Shown: positions 38,374 through 50,352, numbered from the stretch's first letter. The stretch: 64,000 nucleotides of DNA from Demequina sp. TMPB413 (GCF_020447105.2 NZ_CP096184.1:1054001-1118000), one strand, 5' to 3'. The notes: generated by a model not told the origin, from the letters alone. Numbers and translations are program-made.

Positions 38374-38655
38374 TCAGTGCTTCTTGCCCATCAGAAGTTC
38401 GCGGCCTTCGGCCTGGAGCGTCTCGCTGGCTGGAAGCATCGCCTTGACCACGCCAACGATGTGGTCGAGGTCGAACTCCTCCGGCTTCGAGTAAATCGTC
38501 TCGCCATCCGCGCGGAACGTGAACACGCCCTTGCGCCCTGTCTTGAGGGTGACTCCGTCGATGGCGTTACCGAACTCCTCTAGCAGACGCGTCTGAGCCT
38601 CCGTCGCGCGGCTCAGGTAGCCGCAGGGCACGCAATACTCGATCTCAATCAACAT
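38374..38655 (-). CDS. Rdx-family (SelW/SelT-like) thioredoxin-fold protein
   Basis: This small redox-type protein of 93 residues has a CxxC motif near the N-terminus (IEIEYCVPCGYL, Cys8 and Cys11) in the place where selenoproteins W/T/H have CxxU, plus the family feature GVFTFRADGETIYSK. It is the cysteine form found in many bacteria; the physiological role is unclear. The ATG at 38655 has a perfect GGAGGT site six bases upstream, which excludes the ATG at 38673. It ends 80 bp from pgl, convergently. Confidence 0.86.
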   Translation of the reverse strand: MLIEIEYCVPCGYLSRATEAQTRLLEEFGNAIDGVTLKTGRKGVFTFRADGETIYSKPEEFDLDHIVGVVKAMLPASETLQAEGRELLMGKKH

Positions 38656-38733
38656 GGGTGAACCTCCACTCATGTCAGCAACGCTCGGCGCCGGTCCATT
38701 CCCGCGCCACCGAAAGCGAAACGAGTGTCTGAG

Positions 38734-39093
38734 CTACTCCGCTGCGACGAAGGCGCGCCGGGCGCGCAGCGAGTCGAGCGCCTCTTGCAAGAGCGCCTCC
38801 CCCTCGGCGTCAGTGCGGCGTTCCTTGACGTAGGCAAGGTGGGTCTTGTACGGCTCGTTGCGCAACGGCTCAGGGGGGTTGTCGGGGTCAAGTCCACCCG
38901 GCAAGCCGCAGCGAGGGCAATCCCACTCCGCTGGAATCTCGCGGTCATCACCAGTGGCGAAACTTGGCCGCGTCACGTGCCCGTTTGCGCAGTAGTAGGA
39001 GAACACCTCCCGTGGTGCTGACTCGCCGCGCTCTGCTTCTCCCAATGGGCCAGCGCCAACACGCGAGCCTCGAATTGCGTTACCACCTGCCAT
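38734..39093 (-). CDS. rbpA: RNA polymerase-binding protein RbpA
   Basis: RbpA is the actinobacterial factor that binds RNA polymerase with the primary sigma factor and stabilises open promoter complexes; in some species it also raises rifampicin tolerance. The 119-residue protein has the core YYCANGHVTRPSFATG and WDCPRCGLPGGL (Cys/His zinc-type sites) and the C-terminal sigma-interaction helix (about 90-115). The basic linker region around GLPGGLDPDNPPEPLRNEPY is intact. The ribosome site is AGGACACC before ATG. It follows secG on the same strand. Confidence 0.96.
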   Translation of the reverse strand: MAGGNAIRGSRVGAGPLGEAERGESAPREVFSYYCANGHVTRPSFATGDDREIPAEWDCPRCGLPGGLDPDNPPEPLRNEPYKTHLAYVKERRTDAEGEALLQEALDSLRARRAFVAAE

Positions 39094-39122
39094 GGTGTCC
39101 TACCCCTTGCTTCTTTGCGTGG

Positions 39123-39368
39123 CTAGTTGACGTACTTGGCGATGAGTCCAAGTAGCACGATCGACATCGCCCACGTGATCGCAACGCCCCAGGTGATGCG
39201 GGAAAGGTTGCGCTCACCCACAGCGGAACTCTGGATACCGGAAGCAATGCCTCCGCCGAATACGTCCGTGATACCCCCGCCGCGGCCACGGTGCACGAGC
39301 ACCAGACCGATCATCAGCACGTTCGTCGCAACCAGAAGCACCCACAGGGCTGTCGTCAGAATCTGCAC
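39123..39368 (-). CDS. secG: Preprotein translocase subunit SecG
   Basis: This small membrane component of SecYEG aids SecA-driven export. The 81 residues hold two helices (about 5-24 and 57-77) around the conserved loop VHRGRGGGITDVFGGG. The start is the GTG at 39368, with GAGGAG five bases upstream; the open frame to 39416 has no ribosome site. It lies downstream of tpiA as in mycobacteria, but a hairpin between the two genes suggests separate transcripts. Confidence 0.95.
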   Translation of the reverse strand: MQILTTALWVLLVATNVLMIGLVLVHRGRGGGITDVFGGGIASGIQSSAVGERNLSRITWGVAITWAMSIVLLGLIAKYVN

Positions 39369-39453
39369 AGTTCTCCTCGAACTCTCAAGTCGTTGGCACC
39401 AGGATACGCGACGCACGAGGCGGCGCGGGCGGCGCAGCGCGAAATGCCATGGT

Positions 39454-39484
39454 GCCCCCGCCGCGCATACGGCGCGACGGGGGC
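39454..39484 (-). terminator. Hairpin downstream of tpiA
   Basis: GCCCCCG (39454-39460) pairs with CGGGGGC (39478-39484), and inner CGCGC with GCGCG, leaving one C-A mismatch and loop ATACG. It lies ten bases past the tpiA stop. No U run follows, which is common for actinobacterial terminators. Confidence 0.6.
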
Positions 39485-39494
39485 CACACGAGCA

Positions 39495-40283
39495 TTAGGC
39501 CGTGACGTGCTCCTGGAAGCGCGCAATCTTGGCGAACTCCTCAGGATCAAGGCTTGCGCCTCCCACCAGGGCGCCGTCCACGTCGACCTCAGCCATCAGC
39601 TGCGCGATCGACCCTGACTTCACCGAGCCGCCGTACAGGACGCGTACGCCGGCGGCGAGTTCAGCGTCATACAACTCCGCGAGGCGACCACGGATCGCTC
39701 CGCACACTTCCTGAGCATCTGCGGGAGTGGCGACCTCGCCAGTGCCGATGGCCCACACGGGCTCGTAGGCAATGACGACATCCTTCGCCTTGTCTGCTGG
39801 CAGGTCTTTGAGAGCGCCATCGACCTGCGCCAAGGTGTATGCCACCTGGTCGCCGGCCTTGCGAATGTCCAGACCCTCACCCACACAGACGATCGGAACG
39901 ATGCCATTGTCGAAGGCCGCCTTGGTCTTGGCGGCCACCACCTCGTCCGTCTCGGCATGGTACTGACGGCGCTCGGAGTGGCCGACGGCAACGTAGTCGC
40001 AGCCGAGCTTCGCGAGTTGGCTACCAGCGACCTCTCCCGTGTAAGCGCCTGACGCGTGCGCGGAAATGTCTTGTGCGCCGTACTTGAGGTCCAACTTGTC
40101 AGCGTCGACGAGCGTCTGCACCGACCGCAGCGACGTGAACGAGGCGAGTACCGCCACCTCCACTGCCGAGAAGTCGTGCTTCGCGTCGCGCAGCAGCCAC
40201 GCAAGCTTCTGCACGGTGTGCGTCGCCTCGAGGTGATCGAGGTTGAGCTTCCAGTTGCCTGCAATCAGTGGTGTCCGTGCCAT
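39495..40283 (-). CDS. tpiA: Triosephosphate isomerase
   Basis: This interconverts dihydroxyacetone phosphate and glyceraldehyde-3-phosphate. It has 262 residues with [11 protein letters not shown] (catalytic Lys), VGHSERRQY (catalytic His) and [20 protein letters not shown] (catalytic Glu and mobile loop). It follows pgk by three bases, with a GGAGGG site at the end of pgk, so pgk and tpiA form one transcript. Phosphate-binding [11 protein letters not shown] is intact. Confidence 0.97.
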   Translation of the reverse strand: MARTPLIAGNWKLNLDHLEATHTVQKLAWLLRDAKHDFSAVEVAVLASFTSLRSVQTLVDADKLDLKYGAQDISAHASGAYTGEVAGSQLAKLGCDYVAVGHSERRQYHAETDEVVAAKTKAAFDNGIVPIVCVGEGLDIRKAGDQVAYTLAQVDGALKDLPADKAKDVVIAYEPVWAIGTGEVATPADAQEVCGAIRGRLAELYDAELAAGVRVLYGGSVKSGSIAQLMAEVDVDGALVGGASLDPEEFAKIARFQEHVTA

Positions 40284-40286
40284 GAC

Positions 40287-41480
40287 TCAGCCCTCCAACA
40301 CGGCGAGACCGGGGAGGGTCTTGCCTTCGAGAAGTTCGAGCGACGCGCCGCCACCCGTGGAAATGTGACCGAATCCGGCCTCGTCGAATCCGAGGATCCT
40401 GACGGCCGCAGCGGAGTCACCGCCGCCGACGACGGAGAAGCCATCAGAGTCGATCATCGCTTGTGCAACTGCCTTGGTGCCGCCCGCAAAGGCATCGAAC
40501 TCGAACACGCCCATCGGGCCGTTCCACACGATGGTCTCGGCGTCCACAATCTTGGAAGCGAACAACTTGGCGGCATCAGGGCCAATGTCGAGGCCCATGC
40601 GGTCTGCGGGAATCGCGTCGGCTGCAACGACGTCGTGTTCCGCGTCAGCGGCAAAACCGGCGGCCGCAACGATGTCGGTCGGCAACACAATCTCGACGCC
40701 GTTCTCTTCGGCAGTCTTGAGGTATCCCTTGACGGTGTCGAGCTGCTCGTCCTCGAGCAGCGAGCTGCCCACCTCGTAGCCCTTCGCCTTCAGGAAGGTG
40801 AACACCATTCCTCCACCAATCAGGAGGCGGTCGGCCTTGGTGAGCAGGTTGGCAATGACGCCCAGCTTGTCGGAAACCTTCGAGCCGCCGAGCACGACGG
40901 CGTACGGGCGAGCGGGGTCTGTCACGGCCTTGCTGAGCGACTCGACCTCCTTCTGCACGAGCAGACCTGCTGCTGCGGGAAGGACCTTCGCGATGTCGTA
41001 CACGGAAGCCTGCTTGCGGTGCACCACGCCAAAGCCGTCGGACACGAAGGCGTCGGCAAGAGCAGCAAGCTCTGAGGCCAACTCCTCCCGCTCGGCGTCG
41101 ACCTTGGACGTCTCACGAGCGTCGAAGCGCACGTTCTCGAGCATTGCCACCTGGCCGGGCTCGAGGGCAGCGACGGTGGCCTTGGCAGAGTCGCCGACCA
41201 GGTCAGAGGCAAGAGAGACAGGCTTGCCAAGCAGTTCCGCAAGACGCGCGGCTGCGGGTGCGAGCGAGTACTTGTCCTCTGGCGCGCCCTTCGGCCGACC
41301 GAGGTGCGCGGTCACGATGACGGCTGCGCCCGCGGCGAGAAGCTTTTCAATGGTGGGAACGGATGCGCGCACGCGGCCGTCGTCGGTGATCGTGGTGCCA
41401 TCGAGCGGCACGTTGAGGTCGGAGCGGACCAACACCTTCTTGCCGGTGAGGTCGCCCAAGCTGTCAATCGTCTTCAGCAT
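40287..41480 (-). CDS. pgk: Phosphoglycerate kinase
   Basis: This catalyses the first ATP-forming step of glycolysis. The 397-residue protein has [13 protein letters not shown], the hinge substrate region TAHLGRPKG, and the nucleotide site [13 protein letters not shown] with [16 protein letters not shown]. The ATG has an AAGGAACACAC ribosome site. A strong hairpin lies between the gap stop and this gene, so pgk-tpiA expression may be partly independent of gap. Confidence 0.97.
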   Translation of the reverse strand: MLKTIDSLGDLTGKKVLVRSDLNVPLDGTTITDDGRVRASVPTIEKLLAAGAAVIVTAHLGRPKGAPEDKYSLAPAAARLAELLGKPVSLASDLVGDSAKATVAALEPGQVAMLENVRFDARETSKVDAEREELASELAALADAFVSDGFGVVHRKQASVYDIAKVLPAAAGLLVQKEVESLSKAVTDPARPYAVVLGGSKVSDKLGVIANLLTKADRLLIGGGMVFTFLKAKGYEVGSSLLEDEQLDTVKGYLKTAEENGVEIVLPTDIVAAAGFAADAEHDVVAADAIPADRMGLDIGPDAAKLFASKIVDAETIVWNGPMGVFEFDAFAGGTKAVAQAMIDSDGFSVVGGGDSAAAVRILGFDEAGFGHISTGGGASLELLEGKTLPGLAVLEG

Positions 41481-41501
41481 GTGTGTTCCTTAGTCGTGAC
41501 A

Positions 41502-41545
41502 GAGAAACGTCCGCACACGCAGATGCGCGTGTGCGGACGTTTCTC
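41502..41545 (-). terminator. Perfect 19-bp hairpin between gap and pgk
   Basis: GAGAAACGTCCGCACACGC (41502-41520) is exactly complementary to 41527-41545, with loop AGATGC. On the minus strand it starts nine bases after the gap stop, and pgk begins 21 bases later. It fits a terminator or a readthrough attenuator/RNA-processing stem within the gap-pgk-tpiA cluster. Only a weak U-containing tail follows. Confidence 0.75.
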
Positions 41546-41554
41546 ACGGGAATG

Positions 41555-42643
<1,089 letters not shown>

Positions 42644-42699
42644 CTACTGCAACCCTACTACTTGGGATGCGCCAAATGCGCGCGACAAAGGTCCCTCAC

Positions 42700-42721
42700 A
42701 CGCGCCCTTGGGCGGGCGCGT
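42700..42721 (-). terminator. GC hairpin after whiA
   Basis: ACGCGCCC (42700-42707) and GGGCGCGT (42714-42721) form a perfect 8-bp stem, six bases past the whiA stop on the minus strand. No U tract follows. It probably ends the uvrC-rapZ-yvcK-whiA transcript before gap. Confidence 0.55.
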
Positions 42722-42727
42722 CGACGG

Positions 42728-43711
42728 TCATTCGTATCGCAGCAATTCTTGGTTGATTCCCGCCTCTGTATCGGGAATTCCCAGGTCCTTCGCCTTCTTG
42801 TCAGCGGTAGCGAGCAATCGGCGAATCCTGCCTGCTACGGCGTCCTTTGTGAGAGGCGGGGTGGCCAACCGGCCCAGTTCCTCGAGCGAGGCGTCACGGT
42901 GAGCCATGCGCAAAGTGCCTGCCTCACGCAAATGCTCGGGAACCTCGTCGGCGAGGATTTCGAAGGCCCGCTCGACTCTCGCCGAAGCAGCTACAGCAGC
43001 CTGGGCGGAGCGGCGCAGGTTCGCGTCATCAAAGTTCGCGAGCCTATTCGCGGTGCCTCTGACCTCTCGCCTCGTGCGCTTGTTCTCCCACTCCAGCACC
43101 GAGTCATGCGCACCAAGTCTCGCGAGCAGTCCAGAAATGGCATCGCCATCTCGAATGACAACCCTGTCAACGCCGCGCACTTCGCGCGACTTTGCCGTGA
43201 TGCCGAGCCTGCGAGCGGCCCCGACCAAAGCCAGCGCGGCCTCAGGGCCAGGCGAGGTGACCTCCAGGCTTGCGGACCGGCCGGGTTCCGTGAGCGAACC
43301 GTGGGCAAGGAAGGCGCCCCTCCACGCGGCGACCGTATCTTCGATGGACCCTCCGACGACTTGCGGAGGCAGCCCGCGCACTGGCCGACCCCTGTGGTCG
43401 AGCAAACCCGTCTGACGCGCCAGTGACTCCCCCTCCTTCACCACACGCACTACGTACCGGTTGCCTCGCTTCAGCGCGCCACCTGACACCACAATGATCT
43501 CTGAGCCGAGGTTGTATACCTCGTGGATAGACGTGCGGAGTCTGCGTGCCGACGCAGCGGTGTCGAGCTCCGCCTCGATCACGATCCGCCCCGACACAAT
43601 GTGGAGCCCGCCGGCAAATCTCAGCGTCGTCGCAATCTCCGCCTTGCGAGACGAGACTCTCTCCACGGCGACACGCGCCAGTTCATCCTTCACCTGTGCC
43701 GTCAGCGCCAT
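42728..43711 (-). CDS. whiA: Sporulation/cell-division regulator WhiA
   Basis: WhiA is a LAGLIDADG-fold DNA-binding protein with a C-terminal helix-turn-helix. It controls sporulation septation in Streptomyces and affects division and metabolism in non-sporulating bacteria. The 327 residues start [20 protein letters not shown] and end in the HTH region ([20 protein letters not shown]), both highly typical. The ATG at 43711 is preferred; the frame upstream to 43858 overlaps yvcK. Gene order rapZ-yvcK-whiA is conserved from firmicutes to actinobacteria. Confidence 0.96.
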   Translation of the reverse strand: MALTAQVKDELARVAVERVSSRKAEIATTLRFAGGLHIVSGRIVIEAELDTAASARRLRTSIHEVYNLGSEIIVVSGGALKRGNRYVVRVVKEGESLARQTGLLDHRGRPVRGLPPQVVGGSIEDTVAAWRGAFLAHGSLTEPGRSASLEVTSPGPEAALALVGAARRLGITAKSREVRGVDRVVIRDGDAISGLLARLGAHDSVLEWENKRTRREVRGTANRLANFDDANLRRSAQAAVAASARVERAFEILADEVPEHLREAGTLRMAHRDASLEELGRLATPPLTKDAVAGRIRRLLATADKKAKDLGIPDTEAGINQELLRYE

Positions 43712-43743
43712 GGCGCCTATCCTGCCATCTCGGCGGCCTCGCT

Positions 43744-44676
43744 TCAGTCCGGAAGTCCCCCAAGAGCCTGCGAATAGGCCTCTGCAAGTCTCGCGACATC
43801 GTGCCGATCCAGGGCATCGGTCCTCTTCATGTCGTGAACCACGAGCCGCGAACCCCACTGTTCGATCTCCGCAATGAGTGCCCGGTCCCGACCGTGGGAC
43901 ACGTCCGCCAACACGACGGCTGGACGGAAAGCGGGTTCTAGCCTTCTGAGTGCGCGCACGTCATCGACCCTGTCGCAGCCTTCTGTCTCGAGGTCCTCGT
44001 GGGCAATGTTGAGCGTGAGGACGGTCTTGCTTCCCGCTTCCACCAGGGCCTGCGCCACGGGCTCGACCAGGAAGTGCACCAAGACCGAGGTGTACCAAGA
44101 CCCTGGCCCGAGCACCACACCCGATGCACCGGCGATCGCATCGAGCGTCACTTGTGGGACTCGCGGATGAGACGGCTCGATGTTCAAAGCGGAGATGCGA
44201 CCGCCGGCGGTGGCCACGGCGACCTGGCCATAGGCCACGGAGGACACCGAACCACCGTCGACAAGCGCGGATATCTGCAAAGGCTCCTCTGCGAGCGGCA
44301 ACACCCTGCCCTCCGCACGCAACAAGCGAGCCACCCACTCGAGACCCTCAACGACATTCCCTGTGCGTTCCCACAGTCCGGCAATCAAGAGATTTCCGAG
44401 CGCGTGCCCATCGAGCGGTCCAGGGGTCGAGAACCGCGTTTGCAGCACGTCGCGCCACACCCGGCCCCACTCCCCTTCTTCGCACAGCGCACTGAGCGCC
44501 ATGCGCAAGTCCCCTGGAGGAACAATGCCGAGCTCTTCGCGCAGCCGGCCGGAAGATCCGCCATCGTCGGCAACGGTGACGATGGCAGTGAGGTCGTCGG
44601 TCACATGTCGCAGCGCGCTCAGACTCGCGTGCAGCCCGTGGCCTCCTCCCAGCGCCACGACAGATGCAGGTCTCAC
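43744..44676 (-). CDS. yvcK: UDP-N-acetylglucosamine-binding protein YvcK (CofD-like)
   Basis: YvcK (CuvA in mycobacteria) supports gluconeogenic growth and cell-wall precursor supply by binding UDP-GlcNAc. The 310 residues show [39 protein letters not shown] and [12 protein letters not shown], the family signatures. The start codon overlaps the rapZ stop (GTGA). It sits in the conserved uvrC-rapZ-yvcK-whiA unit. Confidence 0.94.
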   Translation of the reverse strand: MRPASVVALGGGHGLHASLSALRHVTDDLTAIVTVADDGGSSGRLREELGIVPPGDLRMALSALCEEGEWGRVWRDVLQTRFSTPGPLDGHALGNLLIAGLWERTGNVVEGLEWVARLLRAEGRVLPLAEEPLQISALVDGGSVSSVAYGQVAVATAGGRISALNIEPSHPRVPQVTLDAIAGASGVVLGPGSWYTSVLVHFLVEPVAQALVEAGSKTVLTLNIAHEDLETEGCDRVDDVRALRRLEPAFRPAVVLADVSHGRDRALIAEIEQWGSRLVVHDMKRTDALDRHDVARLAEAYSQALGGLPD

Positions 44677-45593
44677 TCCGTTGGCCGATCCCTGTGGGTG
44701 ACCCGCACTTGGTCGCGATGTTCGCGCAACCTCCTGCCGATCTCTTCCGCCATCGCCACTGACCGGTGCTTACCTCCGGTGCAGCCGATCGCGATCGTCA
44801 CCGAGTGCTTGTCATGCGCCCGGTAGAGGGCAAGGACGGATTCCAGCATCTCGGTGTAGTGATCGAGGAACTGTTGCGCCCCGTCAGAAGACAACACGTG
44901 GTCCCGCACAGCGCTGTCCAGGCCAGTGAGCGGGCGCAACGCCGGCACCCAGTGGGGATTCGGAAGGAATCTCACGTCTGCGACGAAGTCGGCGTCGGAG
45001 GGCAACCCATTGCGAAAACCAAAAGACACGACGTTGACCGACAGTGGCTGGTCGGTGTGGCCCACCTCTGCAGTGATGGCATCCCGCAACTGGTGCACGT
45101 TGAGGTCGCTGGTGTCGACCACCACGTCGGCCCGATCCTTCAGAGCCTGAACCAGTGCTCGTTCCCTGCCAATCCCCTCGAGCAATGTGCCGTCGCTCTG
45201 CAGCGGATGAGGCCGCCGCGCCTCCTCGAAACGACGCACCAAGGCGTTGTCCGACGCGTCAAGGAACAACAGCCTTACCTCGATGCCGCGCACGGCGAGA
45301 TCATCGAGCACCTCCTCGACATCCTGGAAAAAGTCGCCTCCGCGCACGTCCACCACGACGGCGAGCCTGTCTTGAGGCTCTCTTCCCACCATGGCCACCA
45401 AGCCGCCGAGCAACTGCGGCGGCAGGTTGTCGACGACGTACCAGCCGAGATCCCCCAGGGCGGCGGCGGCCCGCGTTCGCCCTGCGCCCGACATGCCGGT
45501 GAGGATCATCACCTCTGGGGCGACCGCAGGCGCGTCGAAGGCGGGCTTGGGGATCCCCGAGGGGTAGGTAACCGGGTCAGCCTCTTCCGTCAT
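44673..45593 (-). CDS. rapZ: RapZ/YvcJ-family nucleotide-binding protein
   Basis: In enterobacteria RapZ steers RNase E to the GlmZ small RNA; in Gram-positives the homologue YvcJ binds and hydrolyses nucleotides. The 306-residue protein has Walker A GMSGAGRTRAAAAL, DNLPPQLLG, and the C-terminal GCTGGKHRSVAMAEEIGRRL. It overlaps uvrC upstream and yvcK downstream by four bases each. Because the enterobacterial RNA partners are absent from actinobacteria, its role here is likely different. Confidence 0.93.
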   Translation of the reverse strand: MTEEADPVTYPSGIPKPAFDAPAVAPEVMILTGMSGAGRTRAAAALGDLGWYVVDNLPPQLLGGLVAMVGREPQDRLAVVVDVRGGDFFQDVEEVLDDLAVRGIEVRLLFLDASDNALVRRFEEARRPHPLQSDGTLLEGIGRERALVQALKDRADVVVDTSDLNVHQLRDAITAEVGHTDQPLSVNVVSFGFRNGLPSDADFVADVRFLPNPHWVPALRPLTGLDSAVRDHVLSSDGAQQFLDHYTEMLESVLALYRAHDKHSVTIAIGCTGGKHRSVAMAEEIGRRLREHRDQVRVTHRDRPTE

Positions 45594-47467
45594 GCCTCAA
45601 GGATGCCACTGTCTCCTCGCAGACTGGCGTGAATCGCGCGAGCGGTCGCGTCTCCTACTCCAGGAACGCGCGCAATCTGCTCGATCGAAGCGTCCTTGAG
45701 CGCGGGTAGCGAGCCAAAGTGTCTCAAGAGCGCCTTCGCTCGCGTGGGGCCGACGCCTGGCACGCCATCGAGCGCAGAGGACTTCATGGCCTTGCCGCGC
45801 TTTGCTCGGTGATGACGGATGGCAAAGCGATGGGCCTCGTCCCGCACGCGTTGGAGCAAATACAGCGCCTCAGAACCGCGCGGCAGGATCGCAGGGAACT
45901 CCTCGCCTGGTATCCACACTTCTTCCAACCTCTTCGCGAGGCCCACGACCGGAATATCCGGAACCCCCACGTCGTCCATTGCCTTTCTGGCCGCGGCAAC
46001 TTGAGGCGGGCCGCCATCGACGACGACCAACTGAGGGGGATACGCGAATCGCGCGGTCTCTCGCTCCTCTGGAGGGAGTCGAGACTCCTCCAGGTAGCGG
46101 GCGAAGCGCCTCGCGAGGACCTGGTTCATCGCCGCCGTGTCATCGAGGGCGTCGGCGAGTGAGAACTGCCGGTACTCCTTCTTGCGCGGCAGGGCGTCCT
46201 CGAAGACGACCATCGAGCCCACTTGATTGGTTCCCTGAGTGTGCGAGATGTCGTAGCACTCGATGCGCAGGGGCGCCTCTGTGAGCCCCAGGTGCTCCTG
46301 AAGGTCCCTCAGCGCCTCAGAACGCGTCGTGAGGTCTGACGCACGCTTGAGGCGGTGCTGATCAAGGACCTGCTGAGCATTGCGGTTGCCTGACTCGGCA
46401 AGCTCGGCCTTCTTGCCGCGAGAGGGCACCTTGATGCTCACCTGGGCCCCGCGCACCCCTCTGAGGTACTCGCGCAGGGCGTCGGCGTCGGCCGGCGCAG
46501 CCGGGACAAGAATCTCGGGCGGCACGGAGTCGGCCGTCGTGTAGGCCTCCTGCAACAAGGCTTCCACCATCTGTTCGACCTCGAGGGGCTCCGGCTTGTC
46601 GACCACCCAGCCGCGCTCACCTGTAATGCGTCCGTCACGCACATAGAAGACGTGCGCAGCGGCCTCCCACTCGTCGTCAATCAAGCTGAAGATGTCCACG
46701 TCGACGCCAGGAGACAACACCATGGCATTGCGCTCGAGGACGCTGGTGAGCGCGCGCAAACGGTCCCTCGCTCTGGCGGCCACCTCGAAGTCTTCGCGTT
46801 CGGAGGCTGCTTCCATGGTGCGAGTGAGTTCCCTGATGAGGGGCTTCGCATCGCCAGCGAGAACTTGGCATACTCGCTCCGCGAGTTCCCTGTGCTCTTG
46901 TTCGCTCACCCTGCCGACGCACGGCGCAGCGCACTTGTCGATGTAGCCCAGGAGGCACGGCCGGCCCTGTCGCTCGGCTTTGCGAAACACCCCTGGCGCA
47001 CACGTCCTGACGGGAAGCACGGTGAGCAAGGTGTCGACCGTCTCGCGAATGGCCCACGCCTTGGCGTAGGGGCCGAAGTAGCGCACGCCCCTTTTCCGGT
47101 CGCCCCGCATCACTTGCATGCGCGGGACGGCCTCATTCATGGTCACGGCCAGGAAGGGGTATGACTTATCGTCCTTGAACACCACGTTGAATCGGGGGTC
47201 GAACTGCTTGATCCACGTGTGTTCGAGGACGAGAGCTTCCACCTCGTTGCGCACGACTGTCCACTCCACAGAAGCGGCAGTGGTCACCATGAGCTGGGTC
47301 CGTGGATGCAGCGCCCCGAGAGGTTGGAAGTAGTTGCTGAGCCGGGAACGCAGGCTCTTCGCCTTCCCCACGTACACGACCCTGCCGTGGGGATCGCGGA
47401 AGCGATAGACGCCTGGCGCCGTGGGAATGGTCCCCGGCGCCGGGCGGTAGGAGGAGGGGTCTGGCAC
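45590..47467 (-). CDS. uvrC: UvrABC system protein C (excinuclease subunit)
   Basis: UvrC makes both incisions around a DNA lesion held by UvrB. The 625-residue protein has a GIY-YIG nuclease (APGVYRFRDPHGRVVYVGKA, 3' incision), a UvrB-binding UVR region (about 205-240), an RNase H-like domain (ECYDISHTQGTNQVGSMVVF and VDGGPPQV, 5' incision), and C-terminal helix-hairpin-helix motifs (DGVPGVGPTRAKALL, ARVPGVGDATARAI). It starts at a GTG nine bases past uvrA, so it shares the LexA-controlled uvrA transcript. Confidence 0.96.
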   Translation of the reverse strand: MPDPSSYRPAPGTIPTAPGVYRFRDPHGRVVYVGKAKSLRSRLSNYFQPLGALHPRTQLMVTTAASVEWTVVRNEVEALVLEHTWIKQFDPRFNVVFKDDKSYPFLAVTMNEAVPRMQVMRGDRKRGVRYFGPYAKAWAIRETVDTLLTVLPVRTCAPGVFRKAERQGRPCLLGYIDKCAAPCVGRVSEQEHRELAERVCQVLAGDAKPLIRELTRTMEAASEREDFEVAARARDRLRALTSVLERNAMVLSPGVDVDIFSLIDDEWEAAAHVFYVRDGRITGERGWVVDKPEPLEVEQMVEALLQEAYTTADSVPPEILVPAAPADADALREYLRGVRGAQVSIKVPSRGKKAELAESGNRNAQQVLDQHRLKRASDLTTRSEALRDLQEHLGLTEAPLRIECYDISHTQGTNQVGSMVVFEDALPRKKEYRQFSLADALDDTAAMNQVLARRFARYLEESRLPPEERETARFAYPPQLVVVDGGPPQVAAARKAMDDVGVPDIPVVGLAKRLEEVWIPGEEFPAILPRGSEALYLLQRVRDEAHRFAIRHHRAKRGKAMKSSALDGVPGVGPTRAKALLRHFGSLPALKDASIEQIARVPGVGDATARAIHASLRGDSGILEA

Positions 47468-47476
47468 GGTGCCAGC

Positions 47477-50329
47477 CTAAGCGGGAGCCGCCACCCGGGC
47501 GCTCACGCCCAGCATGTCCGCCAGGAATGCGCCCGTGTGGGATCCAGGATGAGCTGCGACATCTTCAGGGGTACCTTCCGCGACGACCACTCCACCGCCG
47601 GAGCCTCCCTCAGGACCCATGTCGATGACCCAGTCGGCACACTTGATGACATCGAGGTTGTGTTCGATGACGATCACCGTGTTGCCCTTATCTACGAGGC
47701 CCTGAAGGACGCTCATGAGCTTCTTGACGTCCTCGAAGTGCAGTCCCGTTGTTGGCTCGTCAAGAACGTAAATGGTGCGGCCGGTCGAGCGGCGTTGGAG
47801 CTCGGAGGCGAGCTTCACTCTTTGTGCCTCGCCGCCAGACAACGTGGGCGCAGGCTGGCCAAGACGCACGTAGCCTAAACCGACGTCTACGAGCGTGGAC
47901 AAGTGCCGCGAGATCGATGGGATCGCCTCGAAGAACTCCGCCGCTTCTTCGATCGGCATGCTGAGCACATCCGCGACGTTCTTGCCCTTGAAGTGCACCT
48001 CAAGGGTCTCCCTGTTGTACCTGGCGCCCTTGCATACCTCGCACATTACGTACACGTCCGGCAGGAAGTTCATCTCGATCTTGAGGGTTCCGTCTCCTGA
48101 ACAGGCCTCGCACCGCCCGCCCTTGACGTTGAAGGAGAAGCGGCCAGGGCCGTAGCCCCTCATCTTCGCTTCTTGGGTCTCCGCAAACAGCTTGCGGACC
48201 TTGTCCCACACACCCGTATAGGTGGCAGGGTTCGATCGCGGCGTGCGGCCGATAGGCCCCTGGTCGACGTGGACGATCTTGTCGAGTTGGTCGGTGCCTT
48301 CAATGCGCGTGTGCCTGCCGGGCACTTGCCGCGCCCCATTGAGCTCGTTGGCGAGTGCCGTGTACAGAATCGTGTTGACGAGCGTCGACTTGCCCGAGCC
48401 CGACACTCCTGTCACGGCAGTGAGCACGCCAAGCGGGAACGAGACGTCAATCCCTTGGAGGTTGTGCTCGCGGGCACCCACGACCGTGATCTTACGATCT
48501 GGATCTGCGGATCGTCGTTGCTCCGGAACGGCGATCCCGCGACGACCGGAGACGTAAGCGCCCGTGATCGACCATTCGTTGGTGAGGAGATCGGCATAGG
48601 TTCCCGAGTGGACCACCTCTCCCCCGTGCTCCCCGGCGCCGGGCCCGATGTCGACCACCCAGTCGGCGGTGCGGATCGTGTCCTCGTCGTGCTCCACCAC
48701 GATGAGCGTGTTGCCGAGGTCTCTCAAGCGCGTGAGGGTCTCGATGAGCCGGCGGTTGTCCCGCTGATGGAGACCGATGCTCGGCTCGTCGAGCACGTAG
48801 AGCACACCGACCAAGCCTGACCCGATCTGGGTCGCGAGACGGATGCGTTGCGCCTCCCCTCCAGACAGCGTCCCTGCCGCCCGCGCGAGCGTGAGGTAGT
48901 CGAGACCCACGTCAAGGAGAAATCCCAACCTGGCATCGATCTCCTTGAGCACCTGCGTGGCGATGTGGCGCGCCCGCTCGTCCCAAGAAACGTCGCTCAG
49001 GAAACCGCGCGCGTCGCGGATCGAGAGCTCACACACTTCCGCGATCGATTTGCCGCCGATAGTGACGGCGAGAACCTCTGGCTTGAGGCGCGTCCCGTGA
49101 CACACGTGGCAAGGCACCTCGCGCATGTACTGTTCGTACTTCTCGCGGGAGTAGTCGGACTCCGTCTGACTGTGGAGCCGCTCAAGCCACGTGATCGCAC
49201 CTTCGAAGCCGGTCGTGTACTGACGTTCCCGTCCGTAACGGTTGCGGAAGCGGACGTGGACCTCGTAATCCTTGCCCACGAGCAGCGACTCGCGCGCGGC
49301 CTCTGGCAGGTCTTGGAACGGCGTTGTCATCGAGAAGCCGACGTCCTCCGCGAGGGCACGGACCATGCGCCCAAAGTAGTCGGAAGCCATGGACTCCCAT
49401 GGCGCGATCGCTCCCTGCGCGAGCGACTTGCTGGGGTCGGGGACCACGAGGTCGGGATCGACCTCGAGCCTCACCCCAATACCCGTGCATTCTGGACAGG
49501 CGCCATACGGGGCATTGAAGGAGAAGGTCCGCGGCTCCATCTCCTCCAGAGTCAGGATGTGGTCGTTGGGACAGGCCCGCTTCTCCGAGTAGCGACGTGC
49601 AGGCACGTCTCCGTCGACGGGGTCGATGACGACGAGGCCATCTGCAAGCTTCAGCGCCGTCTCTACCGAGTCAGCGAGGCGCTGGCGCACCCCATCACGC
49701 GCGACCAACCGGTCGACCACCACTTCAATATCGTGCTTGAGCTTCTTTTCAAGGGTGGGCGGATCGCTCAACTGGACGGACTCACCGTCAACTCTGGCTC
49801 GCGCATACCCCTGCTGCTGGAGCTCGGCGAAGAGGTCCGCGTACTCACCCTTGCGCCCCCTCACCATGGGCGCGAGCACCTGATAGCGCGTTCCCTCTGG
49901 AAGCGCGAGCACCGAGTCGACGATCTGTTGGGGCGTTTGCGATTTCACTTCTTCGCCACACACAGGGCAATGCGGCACACCGACCCTCGCGAACAGAAGC
50001 CTGAGGTAGTCATAGACCTCGGTGATGGTGCCGACGGTCGACCGCGGATTCCTATTGGTTGACTTCTGGTCAATCGACACAGCAGGTGAGAGGCCTTCGA
50101 TGAAGTCGACATCGGGCTTGTCCATCTGGCCGAGGAACTGGCGTGCGTAAGCGCTCAGCGACTCGACGTAGCGACGTTGACCCTCGGCAAAGATGGTGTC
50201 GAAAGCGAGGGACGACTTGCCCGAGCCAGACAGCCCCGAAAAGACGATGAGGGAATCTCGGGGAAGCTCTACATCCACACCTTTGAGATTGTGTTCGCGC
50301 GCTCCACGCACAATCAGTTTGTCGTTCAC
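47477..50329 (-). CDS. uvrA: UvrABC system protein A
   Basis: UvrA is the damage-recognising ABC ATPase of nucleotide excision repair. The 950 residues have two Walker A boxes ([17 protein letters not shown] and [15 protein letters not shown]), two ABC signatures ([28 protein letters not shown]) and zinc-coordinating pairs ([31 protein letters not shown]). The GTG start is 24 bp from a perfect LexA operator. It is divergent from a YciI-family gene that may share this operator, and is followed by uvrC. Confidence 0.97.
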   Translation of the reverse strand: MNDKLIVRGAREHNLKGVDVELPRDSLIVFSGLSGSGKSSLAFDTIFAEGQRRYVESLSAYARQFLGQMDKPDVDFIEGLSPAVSIDQKSTNRNPRSTVGTITEVYDYLRLLFARVGVPHCPVCGEEVKSQTPQQIVDSVLALPEGTRYQVLAPMVRGRKGEYADLFAELQQQGYARARVDGESVQLSDPPTLEKKLKHDIEVVVDRLVARDGVRQRLADSVETALKLADGLVVIDPVDGDVPARRYSEKRACPNDHILTLEEMEPRTFSFNAPYGACPECTGIGVRLEVDPDLVVPDPSKSLAQGAIAPWESMASDYFGRMVRALAEDVGFSMTTPFQDLPEAARESLLVGKDYEVHVRFRNRYGRERQYTTGFEGAITWLERLHSQTESDYSREKYEQYMREVPCHVCHGTRLKPEVLAVTIGGKSIAEVCELSIRDARGFLSDVSWDERARHIATQVLKEIDARLGFLLDVGLDYLTLARAAGTLSGGEAQRIRLATQIGSGLVGVLYVLDEPSIGLHQRDNRRLIETLTRLRDLGNTLIVVEHDEDTIRTADWVVDIGPGAGEHGGEVVHSGTYADLLTNEWSITGAYVSGRRGIAVPEQRRSADPDRKITVVGAREHNLQGIDVSFPLGVLTAVTGVSGSGKSTLVNTILYTALANELNGARQVPGRHTRIEGTDQLDKIVHVDQGPIGRTPRSNPATYTGVWDKVRKLFAETQEAKMRGYGPGRFSFNVKGGRCEACSGDGTLKIEMNFLPDVYVMCEVCKGARYNRETLEVHFKGKNVADVLSMPIEEAAEFFEAIPSISRHLSTLVDVGLGYVRLGQPAPTLSGGEAQRVKLASELQRRSTGRTIYVLDEPTTGLHFEDVKKLMSVLQGLVDKGNTVIVIEHNLDVIKCADWVIDMGPEGGSGGGVVVAEGTPEDVAAHPGSHTGAFLADMLGVSARVAAPA

Positions 50330-50352
50330 AACGCCACCCTACGTGAAGTCTG

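Noticed and set aside
38374-38655. Selenoprotein of the SelW type
   Set aside because: Both positions of the CxxC motif are cysteine codons; no TGA is present.
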